NCBI RefSeq assembly: GCF_900187285.1
Contig: NZ_LT906470.1
Span: 355,501-419,500 of the forward strand
DNA: 64,000 nt
DNA from: Veillonella rodentium
GTDB taxonomy: Bacteria > Bacillota > Negativicutes > Veillonellales > Veillonellaceae
Reading direction: 5' to 3'
Shown: positions 8,243 through 17,493 of the stretch, piece by piece
Layout of the letters: every line of letters begins with the position of its first letter
Numbering within the stretch: the stretch's first letter is position 1
Notes under the pieces: model-generated
The model's input: the letters and a program-made list of their open reading frames with translations, nothing else
What the model was told of the DNA's origin: nothing
Databases searched by the model: none
Program-made: the position numbers and the translations under genes

Positions 8243-9091
8243 ATGTTTACGATTATAAAACGAATGGTTTTTGCAGCTATCTGCATAGGGGCTTTTTTAG
8301 CTTTCACTGCAGGTGCGGACAATACAGCTGCGGCGGCAGCAATTTCACCGCCGTCGACCATCGGTGAGGCGGTAGTACTTATTGATGCGGATACGAAAGA
8401 GGTTTTATTCGCAAAGAATCCCAATAAATGGATGCATCCTGCGAGTACCACGAAAATGGTAACGCTCCTGACCGCTCTTGAATTGAAGGGGACTCATCTC
8501 GATGAACTGGCGACAATCAGCAATTATGCGACGAGTATGGAGGAATCCAATCTCGGTGTACGGGTAGGTGATCAGATTACGTTGGAGGCTGTTCTTGAAG
8601 GTATGATGGTTGCCAGCGGCAATGATGCGGCCGTTGTAGTCGCGGAAAATGTGAGCGGTTCTGTGGAAAAGTTTGCCGCTGATATGAACCGCATCGCCTC
8701 AAAGGCGGGCGCGAAGAACAGTCGTTTCCTGAATCCGCATGGATTAACACAGGTGGGGCATCACTCCACGGCTCTTGATTTGGCACGTATCGCCGCATAC
8801 GGAATGAAGTATCAGATGTTCCGCGATAAGGTAGCAAATGATTACTATAAGGTGCCATATCAAAATCGCAATCCTGAGACGATTCGTACGACAAATATTT
8901 TCATTCGTAACAAATATCCCGGTGCAAACGGGCTCAAGACGGGATATACGCAGGCGGCCGGTGAATGTCTAATCGCTTCGGCGACGCGTAACGGACATAC
9001 CATGATTGTGGTTATGCTCAACGATGATAACCGGTGGAACGAAGCGGTGCAGTTTTTGGACTACGGCTTTAAACTTCGCGGCGTTATATAA
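8243..9091 (+). CDS. D-alanyl-D-alanine carboxypeptidase (peptidase S11 family)
   Basis: Penicillin-binding protein of the DacA/DacF class that trims the terminal D-Ala from peptidoglycan stem peptides. An N-terminal signal peptide (hydrophobic residues 8-24, cleavage probably near the Ala-rich 25-33) places it in the periplasm. Active-site motifs are complete: SxxK (STTK) at 68-71, SGN at 125-127 and KTG at 232-234. With 282 residues it ends just after the transpeptidase fold and lacks the C-terminal PBP5 beta domain and amphipathic anchor, so it is probably soluble in the periplasm. It follows the mscS gene by 12 nt with an AAGAGAGAAG ribosome site. Confidence 0.92.
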   Translation: MFTIIKRMVFAAICIGAFLAFTAGADNTAAAAAISPPSTIGEAVVLIDADTKEVLFAKNPNKWMHPASTTKMVTLLTALELKGTHLDELATISNYATSMEESNLGVRVGDQITLEAVLEGMMVASGNDAAVVVAENVSGSVEKFAADMNRIASKAGAKNSRFLNPHGLTQVGHHSTALDLARIAAYGMKYQMFRDKVANDYYKVPYQNRNPETIRTTNIFIRNKYPGANGLKTGYTQAAGECLIASATRNGHTMIVVMLNDDNRWNEAVQFLDYGFKLRGVI

Positions 9092-9247
9092 TGTCGTTAT
9101 TAAAGTATCGTTATAATTATTAACCTGATTAATATAGTCTATAAATTTTAATATAATTAGTAGGCTTATAATTATTGATTTTCAGTTATGTGCTTTTACC
9201 GTTTTGTTGTCGCGGATGTAAGTAAACCTTATTATGTGGGAGGATGT

Positions 9248-9838
9248 ATGAGTTCGTTTTTTGCATTTTTAAAACGTATGCGTTTCATCAATCGATGGAG
9301 TCTCATGCGCAATACGGAAACGGAAAATATTCAGGAGCATAGTTTAGAGGTAGCTATGGTGGCCCATAATTTGGCGGCTTTAAAAAATGAATACTTCGGT
9401 GGAGAGTTAGATATCAACAAGGTAGCTGTTATCGCCATGTATCACGAAGTGAGTGAAATCTTCACTGGTGATATGCCGACGCCGATTAAATACTTCGATC
9501 CCAAACTACGTGCATTGTATGGTGAAATTGAAACATTGGCGCAGGAGAAAATGCTGACCACGTTGCCGGAACAATTACAATCCGTGTATCGTCCGATTAT
9601 CGTCGATGCTGAATCTAGCCCTGAGTGGCCTATTGTGAAAGCAGCGGATATTATCTCGGCATATATGAAATGCGTAACCGAGTTAAAAGCGGGAAATGAT
9701 GAATTCAAGGAAGCTCATGATACGATTCTGGTAAAGTTAAAAAATCTAAATATGCCTGAAGTTGATATGTTCCTTGAACTTTATCTGCCGGCATTAGGAA
9801 AGTCGCTGGATGAGCTGAATTATTACGAAATTAAATAA
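9248..9838 (+). CDS. YfbR-like 5'-deoxynucleotidase (HD domain)
   Basis: HD-domain phosphohydrolase related to E. coli YfbR, which dephosphorylates deoxyribonucleoside 5'-monophosphates. The ATG at 9248 is chosen because GGGAGGATG precedes it and the resulting 196-residue protein begins FFAFLKRMRFINRWSLMRN, like family members. Metal ligands are visible: His of QEHSLEVA, the HE pair in MYHEVSEIFTGD and the conserved Asp in the IVKAADIISAYMK helix. The ITGD-like FTGDMPTPIK motif is characteristic of YfbR. It is a single gene whose terminator overlaps the stop codon of the convergent queG. Confidence 0.87.
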   Translation: MSSFFAFLKRMRFINRWSLMRNTETENIQEHSLEVAMVAHNLAALKNEYFGGELDINKVAVIAMYHEVSEIFTGDMPTPIKYFDPKLRALYGEIETLAQEKMLTTLPEQLQSVYRPIIVDAESSPEWPIVKAADIISAYMKCVTELKAGNDEFKEAHDTILVKLKNLNMPEVDMFLELYLPALGKSLDELNYYEIK

Positions 9839-9854
9839 GATGTATCAATATAGT

Positions 9855-9895
9855 AAAGACCGCATCGGATTCATTGGCCGATACGGTCTTTATGT
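9855..9895. terminator. Bidirectional terminator between yfbR-like gene and queG
   Basis: AAAGACCG-C-ATCGG pairs with CCGAT-A-CGGTCTTT (13 bp with one mismatch), with TTTATGTTTTTC following on the plus strand. The second part overlaps the queG stop codon at 9871-9873. Confidence 0.7.
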
Positions 9896-10773
9896 TTTTC
9901 GGAATCGATGATTTCATGATTTCGAATAAGTATTTTCTTTCCGCGCCATGAGAATGCACGTTGACCGAATTTGGCTTTGAACTCCTTGTTGGTTAAAGTT
10001 TCGAGTTCCGCCGTATCGACCACAGGTTCAATAGATTGGAATTCCACGATCGGTGTGGTCGGGAGATTCTTATTGTGCGGACACACCTCTTGACATACAT
10101 CACAACCGAATATGAGAGGCGTTTTGCCGATAATAGTCCGCTCTGTATCGGTAAGGTCGCCCTTTTTTTGCGTTAAGTAGCTTTTACATGTGGTATAGCT
10201 GAATTCATCATTTTCTAAGCATTGCCCTAGACAGGACCTGATACATCGATTACAACCGATGCAGGACTCCGTTGAGGGCGTATCCGGTTTCAGTTCCAGT
10301 GTGGTGAGTACCGTGCCGATGACGATATAGGATCCCCAGGTGGGATTGATAAAGCACTTGTTCTTGCCGTAAAAGCCGAGTCCTGCCAGATATGCCATGT
10401 ATCGGTCCGCTAAGGGGGAGGTATCACAGTGAATAGAAAATTGAGCGGACGGTTCTAATCGTCCTAGTTCGTTGACAAGCCGTGTCAAATAGTCATTTAT
10501 GACCAGATGATAGTCTTTTGCCCATGTATAACGCGATAAATTGGTAGGCCCTGTATAGTTTACATAATAGGGGAATAAGCATACGATGGCACCGTTTGGT
10601 TTAAAATCTTCAGGACTCTTTATACGCTCCGTAACATCTGCTGCGGTAAAAGGACATGGATTACTTTCATAGAGAATATTTTGGGCATCGGCCGGAAGCG
10701 GCCACGGAGCGATTCCTACAGCTGGAATATGTAATTCTTTGCAAATTTTTTGTAAATTTATAGAGTTAATCAT
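9871..10773 (-). CDS. queG: Epoxyqueuosine reductase
   Basis: Cobalamin-dependent iron-sulfur enzyme that reduces epoxyqueuosine to queuosine in tRNA anticodons. Two ferredoxin-like 4Fe-4S motifs are present: C171-x2-C174-x2-C177-x3-C181 (CIGCNRCIRSC) and C224-x2-C227-x3-C231-P, with further Cys at 185 and 196. The conserved CDTSPLADRYMAYLAGLGFYGKN active-site region lies at 116-138. At 300 residues it lacks the C-terminal HEAT-like extension of E. coli QueG. The ATG at 10773 gives a normal N-terminus; the frame stays open to a GTG at 10863 that would add 30 residues, which I consider less likely. Cobamide dependence links it to the cobinamide salvage gene at 6.4 kb. Confidence 0.85.
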   Translation of the reverse strand: MINSINLQKICKELHIPAVGIAPWPLPADAQNILYESNPCPFTAADVTERIKSPEDFKPNGAIVCLFPYYVNYTGPTNLSRYTWAKDYHLVINDYLTRLVNELGRLEPSAQFSIHCDTSPLADRYMAYLAGLGFYGKNKCFINPTWGSYIVIGTVLTTLELKPDTPSTESCIGCNRCIRSCLGQCLENDEFSYTTCKSYLTQKKGDLTDTERTIIGKTPLIFGCDVCQEVCPHNKNLPTTPIVEFQSIEPVVDTAELETLTNKEFKAKFGQRAFSWRGKKILIRNHEIIDSEKHKDRIGQ

Positions 10774-10917
10774 AGATTTAGTAGCGAATCCTTGATAGAA
10801 TAAATATATATAGACGAGATGATTCCATAGGTCATCCTCGAGTTTGGCGACTGCCGTGCTCACTAGGCTGTCGCTTCTTGTAGTTTTAGTATTAGTATAC
10901 CATTGAGAGGACAGGTT

Positions 10918-11700
10918 ATGTTAGCATTTATGAAGGTTTTACAACCGAAGACGGTGGAAGAGGCTTATGAATTAGCCGTAAAAAACAAGACTGCCCCTAT
11001 GCTGGCGGGCGGGTGCTGGTTGCGTTTGGGTCGTCGTACGTGGCCTGCTGTCATTGATATGGTAGGGCTTGACCTACGCTATGTGAAAGAAGAAGATAAC
11101 GAATTTGTTATCGGTGCCATGGCTACACAAGGAGATGTGGAGCGTTTTGAACCGTTACAAAAATTTTGTGGCGGTGCTGTAGTAAAAGGTGTAAAGGAAA
11201 TTCTTGGAATTCAGTTTCGCAATATGGCCACTATGGGCGGGTCTGTTGCAAGTAAATTCGGATTTTCCGATATTATCCCCGCTTTGTTGGCGGTTCATGC
11301 GGATATCGTCACCTTTAAGGGCGGACGTATGTCTATGCAGGACTATATGAATTATAGGGAGCGAGATATTCTCGTAGAAATTCGTATTCCTAAGGTAGAG
11401 GTATCTGTTGCTATCGAAGCATTGCGTATTTCCCGCGGAGATTTTCCAATCTTGACGGGATCCATTCGCCGTGATGATAAAGGCGTTGAATTGTATATCG
11501 GCACGAGACCGGGCGTCCCTCAGTTAGCACCTAAAGCGAGTGCGGTGCTTTCAGAAAAAGGCGCAGCCGGCGTAAAAGAAGCGGCATTGCTCGCCTCGGA
11601 AGAATTAGTATACCAGAAGAATTCACATGCATCCAAGGAATATCGTATGGAAATGGTGAAAGCTATGGTTCAGCGTTTGTCCGGGGAGGTGCTGCAATAA
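10918..11700 (+). CDS. Molybdenum hydroxylase FAD-binding subunit
   Basis: Medium (FAD) subunit of a xanthine dehydrogenase/CO dehydrogenase-type molybdenum hydroxylase; passes electrons from the iron-sulfur subunit to FAD. About 260 residues. The FAD pyrophosphate loop is seen as LAGGCWLRLG at about 29-38, and the second FAD motif as IQFRNMATMGGSVASKFGFSDIIPAL near 98-123. The ATG at 10918 follows GAGAGGACAGG; an in-frame start 15 nt earlier would overlap that site. First gene of a seven-gene operon; its stop overlaps the next start (TAATG). The FAD and Fe-S subunits are separate polypeptides here, not fused as in eukaryotic xanthine oxidase. Confidence 0.9.
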   Translation: MLAFMKVLQPKTVEEAYELAVKNKTAPMLAGGCWLRLGRRTWPAVIDMVGLDLRYVKEEDNEFVIGAMATQGDVERFEPLQKFCGGAVVKGVKEILGIQFRNMATMGGSVASKFGFSDIIPALLAVHADIVTFKGGRMSMQDYMNYRERDILVEIRIPKVEVSVAIEALRISRGDFPILTGSIRRDDKGVELYIGTRPGVPQLAPKASAVLSEKGAAGVKEAALLASEELVYQKNSHASKEYRMEMVKAMVQRLSGEVLQ

Positions 11701-12152
11701 TGGAATTGTTACTGAATATCAATAATAAAAACGTTACTGTTAATGTAGCGACTGATGAAATGTTGCTGGATACATTGCGCAATCTAGGTTATTTCAGCGT
11801 ACGTTGCGGCTGTGATACGACGAATTGCGGACTGTGTACCGTATGGGTGGATGATGAAATCACCTTGTCCTGTGCATATCCTACATTCCGTGCACCGGGA
11901 CATAAAATTACCACATTGGAAGGTTTGCAGGAAGAAGCTGAACTGTTGGCATCCTGTCTTGCCAGTGAAGGGGCGGATCAATGTGGTTTCTGCACGACGG
12001 GTATGATGATGAGTGCGATTGCTTTGAAACGTAGAAATCCAAAGGCTAATGATGATGAAATTCGCGAATATCTCATCGGCAATCTTTGCCGCTGTACCGG
12101 TTATGAAGCACAACTTCGAGGGGTTCGTAAATTCTTAGAAGGAGGTCTATGA
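11700..12152 (+). CDS. Molybdenum hydroxylase 2Fe-2S subunit
   Basis: Small subunit carrying two 2Fe-2S clusters. The plant-ferredoxin-type cluster ligands are C36, C38? or neighbours, C43, C46 and C58 in the RCGCDTTNCGLC region, and the helical domain ligands are C95, C98, C130 and C132 in QCGFCTTG and LCRCTGYE. Length, 150 residues, is normal. The first motif (CGCDTTNCGLC) has one more Cys than the usual CGxGxCGAC and lacks a glycine, so exact ligand use needs checking. Translationally coupled on both sides: the start overlaps the FAD-subunit stop and its stop overlaps the Mo-subunit start (ATGA). Confidence 0.92.
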   Translation: MELLLNINNKNVTVNVATDEMLLDTLRNLGYFSVRCGCDTTNCGLCTVWVDDEITLSCAYPTFRAPGHKITTLEGLQEEAELLASCLASEGADQCGFCTTGMMMSAIALKRRNPKANDDEIREYLIGNLCRCTGYEAQLRGVRKFLEGGL

Positions 12153-14446
12153 TGAAGCAGCACATTGGCAAATCTTACGATAAAGTCGATGCAAAAGGTA
12201 TTTTGACGGGTAAGCCGTCCTATACGCGCGATTTTGTGCCGAAGGATGCACTTATTATTAAGGCTCTTCGCAGCCCTCATGCGCAGGCGCGTATAAAGTC
12301 TATCGATACATCAAAGGCTAAGCTGATTCCGGGCGTGGAAGCCATCTTTACCTATGAAGATGTACCGAATACAAGATATACATTGGCGGGGCAGACGTAT
12401 CCGGAACCGTCTGCATATGATGCACTCATCTTGGATCCTGTAGTCCGTTACGTCGGTGATGAGGTGGCTCTCATTGTGGCTAAGGATGAAGCGACAGCAT
12501 TAAAGGCGATGCCTCTTATCAAGGTGGAGTATGATGTGCAGACGCCGGTTCTCGACATGCATACGGCTATAGATCATGAAACAATTGTCCATCCGGAGGA
12601 TGATATTCACAATAATATTCCTGTAGGGCAGGATTATAAACGCAATATTTGCGTATCCTATCATAAACGTGTCGGAGATATCGAGGTGGAACTCGCAAAA
12701 TGCGATTATGTGGTGGAAGGAACTTATTTTGACCAGGCGACACGTCAGACGTCGATGGAAACGTTTAACAGCTTTGGCTATATTGACGCATTGGGACGTA
12801 TTGTCATCGTATCATCTACGCAGATTGTATTCCATGTGCGTCGTCACATTGCACATGCTCTCGGAATTCCGGCATCGAAGGTGCGCGTTATCAAGCCGCG
12901 TATCGGCGGCGGTTTCGGTTCTAAACAAACGGCGTGTACCGAATTGATGACCGCCTTTGTGACATGGAAGCTAAAGAAACCTTGTTATCTTCTGTACGAT
13001 CGTACAGAGGCACAGACGTGTTCCACGACTCGTCATGCTCGTGAGTGGAAGATTCGTGTCGGAGCTACGAAGGACGGTATTATCAAGGTTATTGATATGG
13101 ATTCCATCACGGCTGCAGGCGCTCATGCGACACATTGCTTCACGACGACCACGGCCGGGGAACATAAATCCGTTCCTCTTTATAATAAAGCGACGGCTGT
13201 TCACTATGGTACCGAAGGTGTATACACAAATCATACACCGGGCGGTGCGTTCCGTGGCTATGGTGCTACAGAGGCATTGTGGCCTTTGGAATGTGCAGTC
13301 AATCAGTTGGCCGATAAAATGGGCATGGATCCGGCGGAATTACGTCAAAAGAATTTGATTGCCGCAGGCGAACAGAGCATAGTATATGCACCTGATGAAT
13401 ATCTTGATTCCGGTCTTTTCCAGGATACGGTAAATCGAGTAAAAGAAATGGCCCGATGGGATGAACGGCCTCATTCCTGGGATATCGATGAACGGTATCG
13501 AGGCGGCCTCGGTATGGCTTTAGCTTTACAGGGATCCGGTGTTGCCAATATCGATGTGGCTTCCGTAGAAGTTCGCCTTGGCGATGACGGGAACTATATA
13601 TTGTATACCGGTTCTTCCGATATGGGTACGGGTTCTAATACCGTATTGAGCCAGATGGCGTGTGAAGTTATCGGTTGTCCTATGGAATATATGACGGTTA
13701 TTGAATCCGATACGGATATTGTACCGTTCGATCCCGGCTCTTATGCATCCAGTACAACCTATGTAACGGGTACGGCCACAAAAATGGCGGCGGAAGAGTT
13801 ACGCAGCAAGATTATTGAAAAGTTTGCGACGTTCTTTGAAACAGATATTGATAATATTGACTTCGACGGTGTTGTAGCCACCACAAAGGACGGTTCCAAG
13901 AAGATGGATATTCATGAATTGGCGCCGAAGTTAGTGGTGGGGCCTAAAGCGGAACAGTTATCCGGTTCTGCTACATGGGGCAGCCATACATCACCACCTC
14001 CGTTCATGGCATCCATTGCGGAAGTGAAGGTCGATAAACAGACAGGTAAAGTAATTCCTCTTCACTTCTACTCCTGTGTTGACTGCGGAACCGTCATCAA
14101 TCCTAAATTGGCGCGCGTTCAAGTTGAAGGCGGTGTAGTTCAGGCGATAGGCATGGCATTGTATGAAGATGTGCGGTATTCCTCTAACGGTCGTTTGGAA
14201 ACAAATAATCTCATGACGTATAAAATACCGACTCGTCAGGATATAGGGGAACTTCATACGGACTTTGTGGAGTCCTATGAACCGACAGGCGGATTTGGTG
14301 CCAAATCAATCGGCGAAGTCGTTATAAATACGGGATGTCCTGCTATTCAACATGCCATTAAAAATGCTGTCGGTGCCGATATCCGCACATTGCCTATGAC
14401 ACCGGAGAAGGTATTTATGGGAATGGACGAGAAATATAAAGCATAG
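12149..14446 (+). CDS. Molybdenum hydroxylase catalytic (molybdopterin-binding) subunit
   Basis: Large subunit (765 residues) of the xanthine dehydrogenase family; binds the molybdenum-pyranopterin cofactor and hydroxylates the substrate. Family landmarks: N-terminal hammerhead domain (GKSYDKVDAKGILTGKPSYTRDF), IKPRIGGGFGSKQ near 250-262 (cofactor Gln/Phe loop), GGAFRGYGATEA near 367-378, ALQGSG near 449-454, SSDMGTGSNTVLSQ, and the C-terminal TGGFGAKSIGE motif with the catalytic Glu. The substrate cannot be read from sequence: purine, nicotinate or related heterocycles are all possible. Neighbouring YqeB- and YqeC-like genes and a distant selD suggest the selenium-dependent (SDMH) class. Confidence 0.92.
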   Translation: MMKQHIGKSYDKVDAKGILTGKPSYTRDFVPKDALIIKALRSPHAQARIKSIDTSKAKLIPGVEAIFTYEDVPNTRYTLAGQTYPEPSAYDALILDPVVRYVGDEVALIVAKDEATALKAMPLIKVEYDVQTPVLDMHTAIDHETIVHPEDDIHNNIPVGQDYKRNICVSYHKRVGDIEVELAKCDYVVEGTYFDQATRQTSMETFNSFGYIDALGRIVIVSSTQIVFHVRRHIAHALGIPASKVRVIKPRIGGGFGSKQTACTELMTAFVTWKLKKPCYLLYDRTEAQTCSTTRHAREWKIRVGATKDGIIKVIDMDSITAAGAHATHCFTTTTAGEHKSVPLYNKATAVHYGTEGVYTNHTPGGAFRGYGATEALWPLECAVNQLADKMGMDPAELRQKNLIAAGEQSIVYAPDEYLDSGLFQDTVNRVKEMARWDERPHSWDIDERYRGGLGMALALQGSGVANIDVASVEVRLGDDGNYILYTGSSDMGTGSNTVLSQMACEVIGCPMEYMTVIESDTDIVPFDPGSYASSTTYVTGTATKMAAEELRSKIIEKFATFFETDIDNIDFDGVVATTKDGSKKMDIHELAPKLVVGPKAEQLSGSATWGSHTSPPPFMASIAEVKVDKQTGKVIPLHFYSCVDCGTVINPKLARVQVEGGVVQAIGMALYEDVRYSSNGRLETNNLMTYKIPTRQDIGELHTDFVESYEPTGGFGAKSIGEVVINTGCPAIQHAIKNAVGADIRTLPMTPEKVFMGMDEKYKA

Positions 14447-14481
14447 CTGTTTCTGTTCGCTTTCTAAGGAGGCCTGGTTCT

Positions 14482-15240
14482 ATGAATGAACAAACATCGT
14501 ATTGGAATCGTTTGGTACAGCCGGGGATCGTCGCTCTCGTAGGGGCCGGCGGTAAGACGACAGTATTATCCAAGCTGGTGGAATATGGCAGGTTGAAAGG
14601 TCAACCGATGGTGGTTACCACCACGACGCGTCTTTATGAATCACAGGTGGCTCATTATGAACCGATTTATACAACGGATATTAATGAAGCCGATGAATAT
14701 TGTACGGAACGTATTTTGCGAGGCTATTGCGGTGCGTGGTTTTCGGGCATTACGGGAACCAAGGTGGACTCCTTAGATTGCGATTTTATCGATGGACTCT
14801 CACGTCTACATCCTAATTGGCAAATCGTCGTAGAGGCGGACGGTGCGAAGGAAAAATGGCTGAAAGCGCCGAAGACGACGGAACCGGTTATACCGTCATT
14901 GACGAAGACCACCATAGGGCTCGTTAATTTACAGATGTTGGGGACCAGTCTCGATGATGAACATGTTCATAACATCGAGCTCGTTCAGGATATCGTGAAA
15001 CGTGATATGGGCGCTATCGTGACGCCGCGTATGCTGGCGGACATCGTGCTGCATAAGCAGGGGCTGTTTCAGTATAGTCGGGGCAAGAAAGTTTTGTTTT
15101 GTACCGGTTACGATACGGTGCAACATCGCATTATCGACGACTTTATCGATCAAATCGTAGACAGTGATATTTCCGCCATCATCTTGGCCGACGGATATAA
15201 GGCGAGTTGTGAAATCCGTCGCATTATTCAATGCCGATAG
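14482..15240 (+). CDS. yqeC: Selenium-dependent hydroxylase accessory protein YqeC-like
   Basis: P-loop protein of about 252 residues with Walker A VGAGGKTT at 20-27, followed by VVTTTTRLYESQ (switch-like region) and VVEADGAKEKWLKAP (about 112-126), the pattern of YqeC proteins. In other bacteria yqeC co-occurs with selD, yqeB and molybdenum hydroxylases, and is thought to help mature the selenium-containing active site; the exact reaction is not established. It starts after AAGGAGG, 35 nt past the catalytic subunit, and is followed in the operon by the MocA-like and YqeB-like genes. Confidence 0.82.
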   Translation: MNEQTSYWNRLVQPGIVALVGAGGKTTVLSKLVEYGRLKGQPMVVTTTTRLYESQVAHYEPIYTTDINEADEYCTERILRGYCGAWFSGITGTKVDSLDCDFIDGLSRLHPNWQIVVEADGAKEKWLKAPKTTEPVIPSLTKTTIGLVNLQMLGTSLDDEHVHNIELVQDIVKRDMGAIVTPRMLADIVLHKQGLFQYSRGKKVLFCTGYDTVQHRIIDDFIDQIVDSDISAIILADGYKASCEIRRIIQCR

Positions 15241-15246
15241 GTAATT

Positions 15247-15972
15247 ATGACTGCTGTGAAAGATGATTGTGTGACCGCTTTTAAAGCGGTGAAGGAATCT
15301 ATAGATCGTGAACCTTTCCATATAGGTATTGTCCTGTTAGCAGGCGGTCAATCAAAGCGCATGGGATGTAATAAGCTGTTATTACCGTGGCGCAATAAGA
15401 CTGTTCTTGATGCGGTTTGTGAGGCGCTCCGATCAGGTTGGGACGGGGTTGATATATTGTCTCTGACGGATTGCAAGCGGCCCTTTGTAGCCATAACCGG
15501 CGATGATCATGACAAGCTGGCACCTATCGTAAGGCGCTATGACTTTGAAGCGATTCAAAATACTCGTCCCGAACAGGGGCAGGGGATATCCATTGCCATG
15601 GGGGTACGTCATCTATTGGATTTGACGCCGATACCCCTTGACGGCATCCTGTGTTCCGTAGGGGATCAGCCTTTATTGACGGGGCCTGTCGTAGGACAGA
15701 TTATAGAGGCGTTCGAAGAGCATGCTGATCCCAAAACAATTGTCGTACCTCATTACGGGGCGGCATACCGGTCGGGAAACCCCGTACTGTTCGGATCTCA
15801 TTGGTTTTCGGCATTACAGCAAATCGATGGTGATCAAGGCGGAAAAACCATTATTCGCGGTATCGGTAAGGATCATGTGGTGAAGGTCTGGATTAGTGAT
15901 GATATCGGGGTCGATATCGATACACCTGATGATTTTAAGCATTTGCAAGGTCGTGAAAGCGAGACATTATGA
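15247..15972 (+). CDS. mocA: MocA-like molybdopterin nucleotidyltransferase
   Basis: NTP-transferase of the MocA/YgfJ family, expected to add CMP (or another nucleotide) to the molybdopterin cofactor of the hydroxylase encoded upstream. The nucleotide-binding signature LAGGQSKRMGCNKLLLPW lies at residues 31-48, the QNTRPEQGQGISIAMGVRHLL segment near 100-120 and the VGDQPLLT metal-binding segment near 139-146 follow. 241 residues, close to E. coli MocA plus an N-terminal extension of about 20 residues. It overlaps the next gene by 4 nt (ATTATGA). Cytidylyl versus other specificity is inferred from family and neighbours. Confidence 0.85.
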   Translation: MTAVKDDCVTAFKAVKESIDREPFHIGIVLLAGGQSKRMGCNKLLLPWRNKTVLDAVCEALRSGWDGVDILSLTDCKRPFVAITGDDHDKLAPIVRRYDFEAIQNTRPEQGQGISIAMGVRHLLDLTPIPLDGILCSVGDQPLLTGPVVGQIIEAFEEHADPKTIVVPHYGAAYRSGNPVLFGSHWFSALQQIDGDQGGKTIIRGIGKDHVVKVWISDDIGVDIDTPDDFKHLQGRESETL

Positions 15973-16781
15973 AACCATTAGTGCTTATGCGTGGAGGCGG
16001 TGATATCGCTTCCGGCGCTGTATATAGATTGAAACGGGCCGGCTATCCCGTTGTCATTAATGAAATAGCTATACCTACGATGATTCGTCGCGAGGTCTGC
16101 TACGGTAATGCAGTACATCGCGGTGAGATGATTCTGGAGCGATATGTGGCGCGCCATGTGTCCATTGAAGAAATACCGGAGATGTTGGCGAATGATGTGA
16201 TTCCCGTTGTGACCTCTTCTTATGAAGACTTGCTGGCTACACTACATCCTTCCATCGTGGTGGATGCTATTTTGAGCAAGAAAAATTTAGGCACTAACAA
16301 ATCCGATGCGGAACTCGTGGTCGGTGTGGGACCTGGATTTACCGCCGGTTATGATGTGGATGTGGTTATTGAAACGATGCGCGGTCACTGGTTGGGACGC
16401 TGTATCTATGATGGGCCGGCTCAGCCGAATACGGGTATTCCCGGCGATGTAGGCGGTTTTACTCATGAACGGGTAATTCATGCTCCGAAAGCCGGTTTGT
16501 TTACGGCGAAGCGTCATATAGGGGACTCCGTACAGGCCAATGAAGTGATCGGTTATGTTGACGATGAACCGGTTCGTGCAAAGATTACAGGTATTCTCCG
16601 GGGAATTTTAAAGAGCGGGCTCATCGTATCGGATCATTTCAAGTTGGCCGATGTTGATGCCCGTTGCGAAGAATCTCATTGTTATAGTATTTCGGATAAA
16701 TCCCTTGCCGTCGGTGGAGGCGTGCTGGAAGCTGTAACCGCTTGGGACTATGAAAGGAATCAAGATGGAAACGATTTATGA
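15969..16781 (+). CDS. yqeB: YqeB-like selenium-dependent molybdenum hydroxylase maturation protein
   Basis: Member of the EF2563/YqeB family, recognised from the N-terminus LVLMRGGGDIASGAVYRLKRAG followed by EIAIPTMIRREVCYGNAVHRG, and the C-terminal KAGLFTAKRHIGDSV and GILRGIL segments. 270 residues. yqeB is the best genomic marker, together with selD, of selenium used as a labile cofactor of molybdenum hydroxylases; its biochemical role is unresolved. Within the operon it overlaps mocA by 4 nt and the XdhC-like gene by 17 nt, so these three are probably translated in a coupled manner. Confidence 0.85.
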   Translation: MKPLVLMRGGGDIASGAVYRLKRAGYPVVINEIAIPTMIRREVCYGNAVHRGEMILERYVARHVSIEEIPEMLANDVIPVVTSSYEDLLATLHPSIVVDAILSKKNLGTNKSDAELVVGVGPGFTAGYDVDVVIETMRGHWLGRCIYDGPAQPNTGIPGDVGGFTHERVIHAPKAGLFTAKRHIGDSVQANEVIGYVDDEPVRAKITGILRGILKSGLIVSDHFKLADVDARCEESHCYSISDKSLAVGGGVLEAVTAWDYERNQDGNDL

Positions 16782-17493
16782 CGTAATGAAAAATCGGTTA
16801 CATGCGACCGAAACCACCTTGATGGTTACGGTTCTGTCAGGACCGCGACAAGGTGATAAAACTATTTATGCGGAGGATGGCAGTGTTCTTTACGGGACGG
16901 CTATCGAAGGCTTTATCGTAGACAAGGCAAAACTGAATGCTCTTTGCATGGTCGGTGAGATGGAATGCTTCGTGCAACCTGTGGAAAATGATCCGTCCGT
17001 TCTCGTGTTGGGGGCGGGGCATGTGAGCCGTGCTATTACAGATCTGCTTTTATTCATCGGATGTCGCGTTACTGTTGTGGACGATCGTCCCGAATATGTG
17101 GTCCCTGAATTTTTCGATGAACGCGTTATCCGTAAGTGTTTGCCGCTGGAAAATTTTAAGAATGATTTGCCTCTCGATGAATATAATGGGTTTATCATCG
17201 TTACGAGAGCTCATGAATACGATAATATCTGTCTTGAGCAATTGCGCGATTATCTGCCAGCTTATATGGGCGTAATGGGCAGTCAGAAACGCATTCATTA
17301 CGCGTTTGAAGTATTGCGGGAACAGGGCTGGACACAGGAGGAACTCGATATGATTTACGCTCCTATCGGTCTCGATTTAGGTGCGCAAACACCCGAGGAA
17401 ATCGCTCTGTCCATCGTCAGTGAATATTTAGCAGTGGTACGTGGAAAAAAGGGCGGCTCATTGCGGAAAGGTAGAGTGAACCATGAATCGTGA
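16765..17493 (+). CDS. xdhC: XdhC/CoxI-type hydroxylase maturation factor (Rossmann domain)
   Basis: XdhC proteins bind the molybdenum cofactor, promote its sulfuration (here perhaps selenation) and hand it to the hydroxylase. The 242-residue protein has a divergent N-terminal part (1-75) and a Rossmann C-terminal domain whose dinucleotide motif VLGAGHVSRAI spans 81-91, followed by VTVVDDRPE and MGVMGSQKR, and the APIGLDLGAQTPEEIALSI family tail. The ATG at 16765 follows AAAGGAATC; an ATG 15 nt earlier is less well placed. It overlaps the yqeB end by 17 nt and the next small XdhC-domain gene by 11 nt. Confidence 0.85.
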   Translation: METIYDVMKNRLHATETTLMVTVLSGPRQGDKTIYAEDGSVLYGTAIEGFIVDKAKLNALCMVGEMECFVQPVENDPSVLVLGAGHVSRAITDLLLFIGCRVTVVDDRPEYVVPEFFDERVIRKCLPLENFKNDLPLDEYNGFIIVTRAHEYDNICLEQLRDYLPAYMGVMGSQKRIHYAFEVLREQGWTQEELDMIYAPIGLDLGAQTPEEIALSIVSEYLAVVRGKKGGSLRKGRVNHES

